64,000 nt of DNA, taken from Lachnotalea sp. AF33-28. GTDB taxonomy: Bacteria; Bacillota; Clostridia; Lachnospirales; Lachnospiraceae. A program made the position numbers and the translations under genes. The stretch covers positions 186,001-250,000 of the forward strand of contig NZ_QUEE01000004.1 in NCBI RefSeq assembly GCF_003477885.1. Direction: 5' to 3'. A model generated the notes under the pieces. That model was not told the DNA's origin and made no database searches. It saw nothing but the letters and a program-made list of their open reading frames with translations. How positions within the stretch are numbered: the first letter of the stretch is position 1; the number at the start of each line of letters is the position of its first letter. Of this stretch, positions 42,052-49,835 are shown in pieces.

Positions 42052-42113
42052 AAAAGCCACCCGCCGGATTGACCGGTGAATGGCTTTCAATGTGAAGATT
42101 TTTTATTTTATGG

Positions 42114-42305
42114 TTAAAAGGATTTCCTGCCCCTGATATATGGCAGATATATTTCCATCACGGAATCGGTGACGCCGTTTTGGTAAACCTTGCGGATGTC
42201 CGTAACCGTCCCCGCCGGCGCCTGCTCCAAGTAGGCGAGAAGCTCCGTCCTGCCGTTTACAAAGTGGCAATGCTGACCTTCCATGCGCTCAATGCGGTAT
42301 TTCAT
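42114..42305 (-). CDS. small conserved IME-1 protein
   Basis: 63 aa, MKYRIERMEGQHCHFVNGRTELLAYLEQAPAGTVTDIRKVYQNGVTDSVMEIYLPYI. AAAGGAG is 5 nt before ATG 42305, and the start overlaps the TnpV stop by 4 nt. No family assigned. Confidence 0.6.
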   Translation of the reverse strand: MKYRIERMEGQHCHFVNGRTELLAYLEQAPAGTVTDIRKVYQNGVTDSVMEIYLPYIRGRKSF

Positions 42306-42691
42306 AGCGGCTCCTTTCCGTACACAAGTTCCGATAAGATAATTTCCTCCGCCCGGTTCCGTATGCTGTTCATGTGCTGCACCCATGCAAGCTGGTCACT
42401 GGCTTTTAATGCTTCCGTCACGCCCTCCGCAGCTTTCATCTGTATGATAATTAGCTCCAAGCGTTCCTGCGCCTGTTCGTTCAGGTCAGCAAGATACGTC
42501 CAAAGATTTCCCGAAAGCAAAAGGCTTAAATAGAGGGCGGGGCGGGCTTCTTCCAGATAGGCTTTGTGCAGCCGTCCCCAGCGCCCGATAGGGCGGGATT
42601 CCTCCGTCAGCCGTAAAGCGGGGATATAGTAGTCACCGGCGAGAACATAATCTATGCCGTTCTCCGTGATTCTTTTGGGTAGTTTTTCCAT
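42302..42691 (-). CDS. TnpV-like protein of IME-1
   Basis: 129 aa. GRWGRLHKAYLEEARPALYLSLLLSGNLWTYLADLNEQAQERLELII..MKAAEGVTEALKASDQLAWVQHMNSIRNRAEEIILSELVY matches TnpV proteins of Tn4451-type elements, of unknown function. AGGAGG is 7 nt from ATG 42691. It lies at the IME-1 right end; a homologue in IME-2 is at 49509-49835. Confidence 0.82.
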   Translation of the reverse strand: MEKLPKRITENGIDYVLAGDYYIPALRLTEESRPIGRWGRLHKAYLEEARPALYLSLLLSGNLWTYLADLNEQAQERLELIIIQMKAAEGVTEALKASDQLAWVQHMNSIRNRAEEIILSELVYGKEPL

Positions 42692-42796
42692 GTGACGACC
42701 TCCTGTATTCAATTTTCAGAATCCAGTTGATCGTGTCCCTGTCCGTGTGAAATTCAAGGCAACTGAACTCTTCACAAACAAGTATGTCATATCCTT

Positions 42797-43800
42797 TCCC
42801 AATTTTTGATAATTGAGGCCATGAGAAACCTGCGTGCCGCGATTTTCGGAAGTGTTGAAACTGTCGATTGTTTCCCGTCCCAAGTTTTCCGAAATATCCT
42901 TTGCATTTTTCCCGCGCCCTCCCAAAAACAAGGTGCTGTCGGCATTGTCAAGTATGATTTCTGCCGCGTCCTTGTAAATGGCTTTTAGCTGGCTCTGCGA
43001 TTGCAGAATGATAGAAGCCGATATTTCCCGGCTGCGGATTGTGGCAATCAATTTTTCAAACTGCGGGATTTGCCCGATGTTTGCAAACTCGTCTAACAAG
43101 CACCGCACATGGACGGGCAGTTTGCCGCCGTATTCATCGTCGGCCTTGTCGCAAAGCAAATTGAAAAGCTGCGATTGCAGCATAGCGATAACAAAATTAA
43201 ACGTGCTGTCCGTATCGCTCATTATGAGAAAAAGCGCGGTCTTTCTGTCGCCTAACGTATCAAGTTCTAATTCGTCGTAGGACATGAGATCGCGGAGTTC
43301 CTTTATATCGAAAGGGGCAAGCCGCGCACCGCAAGAAATAAGGATTGATTTTGCTGTCTTGCCCGCCGCTAATTTGTACTTTCGGTACTGCTTCACCGCG
43401 AAATGGTCGGGGTCGCGTTCCTCCAAGTCGGCAAACAGCAGATCGACGGGGCTTTGATATTCCTCGTCGTCCTCGCGGGCTTCGCTGGCGTTGATAAGTT
43501 CCAACAGGGTAATAAAGTTCTTTTCCGCTGCGGGGGCTTCGTACCAGATGTAGCCCACCAACGCGCAATACAAAAGCCGTTCTGCCTTTACCCAAAAATC
43601 CTCTGCGCTTTTTTCGCCCTCACCTTTGGTATTCGCTATCAACGTATTTACCAGCTTCAAAATATCTTTCTCGCTGCGGATATACACAAAGGGGTTGTAG
43701 TGCATGGATTTTTTGAAGTTAATCGTATTCAATACCTTAATGCGGTAGCCTGCCCGTTGCAGCAGCTTCCCGCACTCAATCAAAACCGTACCTTTCGGGT
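42797..43800 (-). pseudogene. type IV coupling protein, middle fragment
   Basis: About 334 codons from the right core (ACCCGAA at 43800-43794) through KGTVLIECGKLLQRAGYRIKV.. to ..NYQKLG at 42797. Contains the Walker B region CLLDEFANIGQIPQFEKLIA and SQSQLKAIY of VirD4/TraG ATPases. IME-2 borders it on the N-terminal side, IME-1 on the C-terminal side, where the frame runs on into IME-1 DNA to a stop at 42716. Confidence 0.9.
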
Positions 43801-43836
43801 TTTGTCAATAAGGAACAAGAAAAAAGTATCTTGCTT

Positions 43837-44028
43837 TTAAGCGGTTTCATCGCCGCTGTCGTTCTTGATAAGGCGCACAACCTTGTCCGTAAAGGTTTCC
43901 CGGCTGGTTTCGCTGAAATGGATATGAATGTCAAAGGTCGTGCCGCCGATGTTCTTCACAAGGTCGGGTTTGGCGGTCAGAGGGGAAGCGGTTGCAGGGG
44001 TGCTGGTCTTGCTGGTTTCATTGTTCAT
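43837..44028 (-). CDS. TnpW-like small protein of IME-2
   Basis: 63 aa. IGGTTFDIHIHFSETSRETFTDKVVRLIKND parallels the ICE protein at 12426 (IGDITYIVKAVVKDG..KVRRLIHND). AAAGGAG is 6 nt before ATG 44028. Lies just inside the left end of IME-2. Role unknown. Confidence 0.68.
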   Translation of the reverse strand: MNNETSKTSTPATASPLTAKPDLVKNIGGTTFDIHIHFSETSRETFTDKVVRLIKNDSGDETA

Positions 44029-44135
44029 AGGCTCTCCTTTCAAAGATAAAGCCCCATGTGGTCGGCACATGAGGCGGTCATATCGGGTAAGGGTGCAAGG
44101 GTGCAACAATGCAAAGGTATCTACGGATTGCATTC

Positions 44136-46028
44136 TTACTTTGCACTCTTGGCTTCGTTCCTGCGGTAGTACCATTGATTTCCCCGGCGTATGACTTCTA
44201 TCCGGGTATCAAGATTGCGGCGGGCATTTTTAACTGTTCTCTCGGATATTCCGGCTTCGGCTGCGGCTTTTACAATGTCCTCGCTGGCAAGCTCTTTCCC
44301 GTCTGCAAGCAGGTCAAGTATCAGCCGTTCCGCCTGTTCGGTCTTGGTGGCGGTGTTCCCGCCCGCGCCGGATAGCAGCTCGTCGGCGGTAATGTCATAT
44401 TCGCCTATCCATGAAAAGCCTGTTTCCGGGTCAAGGCAAAAGGCTATGGGCTTGCCCTCCGGCGCAAGGGAAGATTTGTCATGGACGATTACCCGCACAT
44501 TCGGCTCCCGCTTCACGCGCCCGATCAGCAGGACGCTACGGGCGGCGGCTCGAAAGTCGATAGAACCTAAGCCCCGGTAGGCGCTCTGTCCTCCGGCGGC
44601 TTTGTTGAGGTGTCCGATAAGGATAACAGCGCAGCCGGTGCGCTCGGCAACATCGGCAAGGCGGCGAAACATGGGGCGCACTTCGTTTGCCCGGTTCATG
44701 TCGGTTTTCTCGCCCATGTACGCCTGTATGGGGTCAAGGATTATCAGCCGCGCCCCGTTCTGTGTGATTGCCTTTTCTATGCGCTCGTCGGAAAGGGTAA
44801 GCTCCTGCTTGGCTTCGTCAATGACAAGAACGCGGGCAAGGTCTGCTTCGGCTTCTATCAAGCGGGGCTTGACGGTATCACCCAGCCCGTCCTCGGCGGT
44901 CTGGTAAATCACTTGAAACGGCGGCAGGGGCTTCATGCCCGGCAGCGTTCCCCCGGTGGTGCAGGCGGCGGCAAGGCGTAGGGCAAAGGTGGTCTTGCCC
45001 TCGCCGGGATTGCCCTGCACAATGGTTACTTTCCCAAAGGGGATATACGGCTCCCATAGCCATTCAACAGCTTGTGTGTCAACCTCGCTCATGCGGATAA
45101 TCTCGACGGTTTCTTCTTGCGGCGGCTCTTTCAAGCCGTAAACAGCTTCCCGGATATACTTCCCGTCTGTGATTTCTGCCCGGTGCTGCAATACCTCGTT
45201 CCAGTCCTTAAACAGCGGCACAAGGCGGTGGACGGTCAAGCCCTCCGGTACAAGCTCCGCAAGGCGGCTGCAAGCGTCGTTTCCCACTTGGTCGCTGTCA
45301 AGGCAGAGGTAAACGGTCTTGATGTTTGGGCGGTCAGAGAGGAAACGCAACAGGGCTTTTTCTCCCACGCCGCCCAATGACAAATAGCTCTGCTTCTGCC
45401 ATGCCTTTTTGAACAGGCAGAGGAAAGAGAGCAGGTCAACGGGGGCTTCAAAGACAAAAAGCCTGTCGCCCTCGCCCCGGTAGCAGAAATTAAAGGCTTT
45501 GTCGCTGCCTTTCACATCAAGCCGGAAGTTTCCCGCCGTCCCCTTGCTGTGGGCGTAACGCGGTATTCCGTCCTCGTCCCGCCCCACAAATACGGCGTTG
45601 TGGTGGGCTGCGTCCTCGTAAATATCGCCGCGGGCAAAGAAAATGCCCGTCACATCTTCATCAATGCGGCGGGCGGCTGTGAGGTAGTTCCTCGCTGTTC
45701 GATTGTCGGTGTTTGGGGGCGGTAGCCGGAAGTCGGATAGGGACGCGGGGCAAGGTCTGTCCGGCGGCGGTACGGCTCCCTTTTCTCCTGTGAGAAGTTC
45801 CACGGCTTCGGTGAAGCTCTTGCCGAAAAACTCCATGACAAAATCGACGGGGCCGCCGCCCTTGCTCTGGCTGTGCCTGTACCATTTGTTTCCCCGGACG
45901 GTCAAGCTGTCGTGCCGTTTCCAGCGGTATTCATTTCCGGCGCGGGTAAGCTGCTCGCCCTGTGATTGTAGGAAAGAAACAAGGTCGGCTTGGTTCGCCC
46001 GGTCTATCTGTTCTTGGGTGTAATACAT
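44136..46028 (-). CDS. primase-helicase fusion (CHC2/DUF3991-TOPRIM plus RepA-like ATPase)
   Basis: 630 aa. The N-terminal third has a zinc-finger-like HSQSKGGGPVDFVMEFFGKSFTEAVELL, DUF3991-type region and TOPRIM motif VYLCLDSDQVGNDA. The second half is a RecA-like hexameric helicase with Walker A GNPGEGKTT and LIILDPIQAYMG. A C-terminal winged-helix region (ILDLLADGKELASEDIVKAAAEAGISERTVKNAR) ends it. Likely initiates IME-2 replication. ATG 46028 (MYYTQEQIDRANQ) is taken as start; upstream residues lack homology. Confidence 0.85.
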   Translation of the reverse strand: MYYTQEQIDRANQADLVSFLQSQGEQLTRAGNEYRWKRHDSLTVRGNKWYRHSQSKGGGPVDFVMEFFGKSFTEAVELLTGEKGAVPPPDRPCPASLSDFRLPPPNTDNRTARNYLTAARRIDEDVTGIFFARGDIYEDAAHHNAVFVGRDEDGIPRYAHSKGTAGNFRLDVKGSDKAFNFCYRGEGDRLFVFEAPVDLLSFLCLFKKAWQKQSYLSLGGVGEKALLRFLSDRPNIKTVYLCLDSDQVGNDACSRLAELVPEGLTVHRLVPLFKDWNEVLQHRAEITDGKYIREAVYGLKEPPQEETVEIIRMSEVDTQAVEWLWEPYIPFGKVTIVQGNPGEGKTTFALRLAAACTTGGTLPGMKPLPPFQVIYQTAEDGLGDTVKPRLIEAEADLARVLVIDEAKQELTLSDERIEKAITQNGARLIILDPIQAYMGEKTDMNRANEVRPMFRRLADVAERTGCAVILIGHLNKAAGGQSAYRGLGSIDFRAAARSVLLIGRVKREPNVRVIVHDKSSLAPEGKPIAFCLDPETGFSWIGEYDITADELLSGAGGNTATKTEQAERLILDLLADGKELASEDIVKAAAEAGISERTVKNARRNLDTRIEVIRRGNQWYYRRNEAKSAK

Positions 46029-46113
46029 GGTTGATACCTCTCTTTCTGTGGTTGAATTGTTCACAGATTTCAAATATAATGGGGTTAGCAAGTTGGATTT
46101 AAGAGGTGATCTT

Positions 46114-46209
46114 ATGATTGATTTAATAGTTGATTTCCTTGCAACCATAGGTGATATAATTGTAGATATATGGGTAAATAAGATTGTAACAAAATTCAAA
46201 AAGAAATGA
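46114..46209 (+). CDS. 31-aa amphipathic membrane peptide
   Basis: ATG 46114 has AAGAGGTGAT 3-4 nt upstream. The peptide MIDLIVDFLATIGDIIVDIW.. ends in the basic tail TKFKKK: one hydrophobic helix with regularly spaced Asp and a Lys-rich C-terminus. It lies between the divergent ends of the primase and relaxase genes on the opposite strand to both. The form resembles small membrane toxins of type I systems, but no antitoxin RNA can be shown here. Confidence 0.5.
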   Translation: MIDLIVDFLATIGDIIVDIWVNKIVTKFKKK

Positions 46210-46274
46210 GTCGCCTTTTATCCATCCAATAGTACAGAGGGCGGACAAGCCGAACAGCTTGCCCGTCCTTTCCT

Positions 46275-47783
46275 TTATCGCTCCTGTTCCTGCCGCTTGG
46301 TGCGGCTCTGCGTCTGTGCCGGTTGGTCGGCGCGGAGTGCAATATCCACGCATTTGCGGATTTTTTGAAGCTCGGCAACTTCGGCGCGGGTATCTTTCAG
46401 CGTTTCATATTCCGCTTCCCGCTGTGCTTTGAGGGCGGTATATTCTTTCTCCCACGCGGAGATCGGCAGGGTTTTCACGCCCTCCGGCAAATGGGCATGG
46501 AGATAGCGGTTTGCCGCGTCCCATAGGGTAAGCTCGGCGCGGCGGGCTTCCGCAAACTTCTCCTGTTTTCCTTTCCAGCGGATTTGCCGATACTCGTCCT
46601 GTATGGGCTTGTAGGTTTGATAATTTCTGCCGTACTCCATGAGTTTTTGCAGCTCTTTCATGCGCTGCTCGGCGGTTTTCATTCCCTCCCGGATTGAATA
46701 GGCTTTATCGCTGACAGAGGAAAGAGAAGCGTCCAGCTCGTCAAGATTAGAGATACCATGCTCGGAAAGATAGTTGACCGCCGCCGCTATGGTTTTCAAT
46801 TCATCGGCGGCGTGCTGCCTTTGCCAACTCTGCGAATACTTCCGGCTCTTTTCTCTCTGAACGCTTAAATATTTCATCAGCAGATTTGCAAGGCCGGGGG
46901 ATTGCGGGGTCTGCTCCGGGGCGGTTTCCCGCGCTTTGAACAGTTCGCCAATCCATTCTTTGAGCTTTCCAATCTGCGCCCGGATTTCCCGGATAAGGCG
47001 GTTTGCCTTTTGGATATTCCGGTTCAGCTCGCCTTTCTCAGTGGCTATGCCTTTCTTCTCCATTTGACAGGCCGCCACGCCCATGTGGACGGTGGGCAGC
47101 TCGTCAATGCCGCGCTCGGCGTTGCTGCGGTGGTCGATACGCTCCAGGCTTCCGGCGCGTTCAAGGTAGGCGTTTGAAATATCCGCCCATGCCTTGCGCC
47201 ACAAAAGCGCGTTGCCCTTGTCGTTCCAGCCTGTGAGGTCAACTTTGTGTGTTTTGTATCTGCCGCTTGGTAAGCGTATGCGCTCGCCGTTTTCGTCAAG
47301 GTCATATTCCTTTTGGGATTTCGCCGCCCATGCGCCGCGCTCGTCAAGGGGGCGCATGGTAAGCATGATATGACAATGGGGGTTGCCGCTGTCGGTGTCG
47401 TGAATGGCAAAATCAACGCACATTCCTCTGGAAACAAATTGAGAGGAACAGTATTCACGGACAAGCCGGATCTGTTCCTCTCTGGATAATTCTATGGGGA
47501 GTGCTGCGTCAATCTCTCTGGCAAGCTGGGCGTTCCCGGCTTTCTCGTAAAGCTCCACACTGTTCCATAGGGTAGCGCGGTCAGAGAAAGAGGGCGGGGC
47601 ATGGGGCGGCAGTAGGATTTCCGTATGGACAACGCCGCGCTTGCGGGTGTAGTCATGGGTCATTCCGTCCCACTCGTTTGTGATTTTCTCGCCGCTTCGA
47701 TAGGCGGCTGCGGCAACGGCTGACTTGCCTTTTCCTCGGCTCACAATGCCGATGTTACAGTGGTAAATGGCTATGGGTATCAC
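46275..47783 (-). CDS. MobA/MobL (MobQ-type) relaxase of IME-2
   Basis: 502 aa. N-terminus IAIYHCNIGIVSRGKGKSAVAAAAYRSGEKI and the metal-binding DTDSGNPHCHIMLTMRPLDERG are typical of MobA/MobL relaxases. A long coiled C-terminus follows. The start is unclear: GTG 47783 is too close to GGGAGG, and the codon that aligns with the usual Met is ATA (47774). Translation may start at the GTG or inefficiently at ATA. Acts on the oriT at 47961-48000. Confidence 0.85.
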   Translation of the reverse strand: MIPIAIYHCNIGIVSRGKGKSAVAAAAYRSGEKITNEWDGMTHDYTRKRGVVHTEILLPPHAPPSFSDRATLWNSVELYEKAGNAQLAREIDAALPIELSREEQIRLVREYCSSQFVSRGMCVDFAIHDTDSGNPHCHIMLTMRPLDERGAWAAKSQKEYDLDENGERIRLPSGRYKTHKVDLTGWNDKGNALLWRKAWADISNAYLERAGSLERIDHRSNAERGIDELPTVHMGVAACQMEKKGIATEKGELNRNIQKANRLIREIRAQIGKLKEWIGELFKARETAPEQTPQSPGLANLLMKYLSVQREKSRKYSQSWQRQHAADELKTIAAAVNYLSEHGISNLDELDASLSSVSDKAYSIREGMKTAEQRMKELQKLMEYGRNYQTYKPIQDEYRQIRWKGKQEKFAEARRAELTLWDAANRYLHAHLPEGVKTLPISAWEKEYTALKAQREAEYETLKDTRAEVAELQKIRKCVDIALRADQPAQTQSRTKRQEQER

Positions 47784-47799
47784 CTCCCGGATAGGATAA

Positions 47800-48000
47800 T
47801 AAAACCCGCAAAAATAGTACAGACGCGCAAGCGGGTGTACTGTTTTTGTGGGTGTGCAGGGATAGCCGCGTAAGCGGCGCAAGGGGTGCAGCCCCTTGTT
47901 GCGGCAAAGCCGCCATATCGGAGCGCGGGGAAAGTTCCCTGTGCGGAGATAAGCCCTCGGCAGAGCGCACACGCCCGCAAGGGTGTATAAGTGCGCCCTT
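47800..48000 (-). other. IME-2 oriT region with MobQ-type nic motif
   Basis: TAAGTGCGCCCT at 47987-47998 matches the nic core known from RSF1010/pTF1-type origins. It is preceded by the imperfect hairpin ACACGCCC/GGGTGT (47968-47985). Further left are CAAGGGG/CCCCTTG and a long inverted repeat around 47800-47850 (CCCGCAAAAATAGTACA with TGTACTGTTTTTGTGGG). All lie upstream of the MobA/MobL relaxase, filling the 47784-48013 gap. Confidence 0.7.
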
Positions 48001-48013
48001 TGTTCCAAAGGGA

Positions 48014-48310
48014 TTATTCCGCGTTCCCGTCCCCGGCTCGTCTTTTCAAAAACTCCTGTGCTGGCTCGCTCGTCAAGGCAAGCCGTAAAAAGGCTTTCGC
48101 TTCCTCGTCCGGCATGGCAATCAGCTCCGGCACAAGGCTCTCCATGAAGCCGCCGCGCTTGCAAAGCCTGTGGTTTCTCGCCTTGCGTTCCTCAACGGAT
48201 AACTTCTGCCGCAACATTTTCTCCCGGTTTTCAAACTGCCGGATTTTCTTCTTGCCTTCCTCAATCTCGGCGGTCAATTCTTCGCGGGTTTTCTCTCTCG
48301 GTTTCGTCAT
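48014..48310 (-). CDS. DUF3847 family protein
   Basis: 98 aa, charged and helical: MTKPREKTREELTAEIEEGKKKIRQFENREKMLRQKLSVEERKARNHRLCKRGGFMESLVPEL. DUF3847 proteins are usually encoded next to MobA/MobL relaxases and may act at oriT. AAAGGAG is 9 nt before ATG 48310. The oriT region lies just beyond its stop. Confidence 0.8.
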   Translation of the reverse strand: MTKPREKTREELTAEIEEGKKKIRQFENREKMLRQKLSVEERKARNHRLCKRGGFMESLVPELIAMPDEEAKAFLRLALTSEPAQEFLKRRAGDGNAE

Positions 48311-48393
48311 GGCTGGTCGCTCCTTTCTGCCCGTAGGCATGGAAAAAGGGCAGTCGATTTTCTCGGCTGCCCTTGTGGATAATATATTTAGTT

Positions 48394-48963
48394 TTAATAA
48401 GCAGAACTTATAATTTCAAAGCTTAAATTCATATCAGCATTTGCGGCTTTTTCTTCATTTTCTATTGGTTGTATCACAAATTCAAATGTAGGCTCATAGT
48501 CCCCGTCCTGCAAGGTTTCTCCACCCAAAATCTCGATATGATACCAGCCATTTGCAAGTTCGACAATTGGCTTTTTATTCTGTCTGTAATAAGAAATTAG
48601 AGTTTTCACTTTTTCGGGAGTAAACTGTTTTAATATGTGCCATGTAAAAAGCATAAGCATATTATTATCCACTTTGAGGGAATAACCACTCCTTCTAAAC
48701 TGCAATCGGCTTTCCCCTTTGCACAACTCCGGTTTATCACCAGAGAGATTAAACAATACGGTATAAGGATAGTTTTCAATGCCATTCATGGGGATAACAA
48801 TACCTTCACTAAAAGCCCTATCCCCACTTTCATTTGTGGTAAATTCCGTTGCCAAATCGTCTGAAAGATTATTGGCTCTTTTCCAACTTTCCAGTAGTAA
48901 AATGTCACCAAGAATAAAATAATTAACAAGATCGTTTAATACTTCCGTAAACTTATATATCAT
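48394..48963 (-). CDS. AT-rich cargo protein, unknown function
   Basis: 189 aa soluble protein from ATG 48963 (MIYKFTEVLNDLVNYFILGDILLLESWKRANNLSDDLATEF..), with GAGGAGG 6 nt upstream. Clearly more AT-rich than neighbouring IME-2 genes, so probably passenger DNA. The mixed alpha/beta composition without catalytic motifs would suit an immunity or defence-accessory protein, but I recognise no family. Confidence 0.6.
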   Translation of the reverse strand: MIYKFTEVLNDLVNYFILGDILLLESWKRANNLSDDLATEFTTNESGDRAFSEGIVIPMNGIENYPYTVLFNLSGDKPELCKGESRLQFRRSGYSLKVDNNMLMLFTWHILKQFTPEKVKTLISYYRQNKKPIVELANGWYHIEILGGETLQDGDYEPTFEFVIQPIENEEKAANADMNLSFEIISSAY

Positions 48964-49040
48964 AGTAAACCTCCTCAAAATTTCGATTTGTTGTTCTTTT
49001 TTCAAGAGAAGTATAGCACAGGATTATGAACAAATCCACC

Positions 49041-49337
49041 TCATTTCAGTCTGCTGGCGGCATTGTTTTCCTTGGCAAACTGCCGCGCTGCTTCCCGCCG
49101 TTCCTCACTGTATGGGGCGGTCAGACGGAAAGAGAAGCGGCCTTTCTCAATATCAAACTCCATGCAGCCCGTTTCCGGGTCTGCGTCGGTCTGCTGGCAG
49201 ATCGCCGGATAACGGCGGCTGTATGCAAGCAGACGCTTTTTCAAGGCGGTGTTGTGGGTGCGGATATGGATAAGGGGGTCTTTCTCGTCAAACCAAATAT
49301 CGGTGGTCTTTTCCTGCTTGGTAAGCCCTGTTCTCAT
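49041..49337 (-). CDS. conserved IME accessory protein, family A
   Basis: 98 aa. LIHIRTHNTALKKRLLAYSRRYPAICQQ..GCMEFDIEKGRFSFRLTAPYSEERREAARQFAKENN aligns along its length with the IME-1 protein at 40237-40542. The SEERREAARQFAKE segment is the most conserved. Function unknown. AAAGGAG precedes ATG 49337. Confidence 0.7.
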   Translation of the reverse strand: MRTGLTKQEKTTDIWFDEKDPLIHIRTHNTALKKRLLAYSRRYPAICQQTDADPETGCMEFDIEKGRFSFRLTAPYSEERREAARQFAKENNAASRLK

Positions 49338-49508
49338 AAACTCTCCTTTCTGCGCCCTTGTTACGCAATAGGGGCATTTTTCGGGTGTTTTCTCCGGCTC
49401 TTGACTTGGAGAAAACAGCGTTTTTGACGATAAAAACCGCCCGGACGGGGAATGGTTCGTCGGGGCGGCTGTTATCGCAAGATTTCTGTTTTTTCCGGCT
49501 CTTGACCG

Positions 49509-49835
49509 TTAAACATAGATTAGCTCATGCATTACGATTTCCTCGGCTCTCGCCTTGCAGTTGTTCATCAAACCTACCCATTTCATCGGGTCGGCGGCTT
49601 TGAGGGCTTCGGTGGCTCCCGCTTCTCTGGCAAGGCGGGGCATGAGGTAGTCCAGCATATCCCGCGCCGCCCGGTCTGTTTCCGCAAGGTGGGGGTATAG
49701 CTTCTCGCTGGCTACAAGGGCGGTATAAAGGCGGTGGCGGTATTGTTCCAGATAGGCTTTCCGCAGCCGCCCATAGTGGCCGATATGGGGCTTCGGGGTA
49801 ATAGGGCGGTTCCCATTGTCAATCAATCTTCTCAT
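49509..49835 (-). CDS. TnpV-like protein of IME-2
   Basis: 108 aa. HYGRLRKAYLEQYRHRLYTALVASEKLYPHLAETDRAARDMLDYL..EAGATEALKAADPMKWVGLMNNCKARAEEIVMHELIY is a TnpV homologue of 42302-42691. Overlaps the recombinase stop by 4 nt, so it is expressed with it. Confidence 0.82.
   Translation of the reverse strand: MRRLIDNGNRPITPKPHIGHYGRLRKAYLEQYRHRLYTALVASEKLYPHLAETDRAARDMLDYLMPRLAREAGATEALKAADPMKWVGLMNNCKARAEEIVMHELIYV

Larger units (their letters stand above)
32879..42796. mobile_element. IME-1: Tn4451-like mobilizable element inside the T4CP gene
   Basis: About 9.9 kb separating the C-terminal and middle T4CP fragments. Exact in-frame rejoining needs a 2-bp AA crossover (42796-42795 with 32878-32877), as expected for a serine recombinase. 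Contents: lipoprotein, RHH regulator, serine recombinase, VapE-like and CHC2 replication proteins with iterons, MobV relaxase with repeats, two small conserved proteins, XRE regulator and TnpV. An AT-rich 1.2 kb stretch lies at its left end. Confidence 0.88.
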
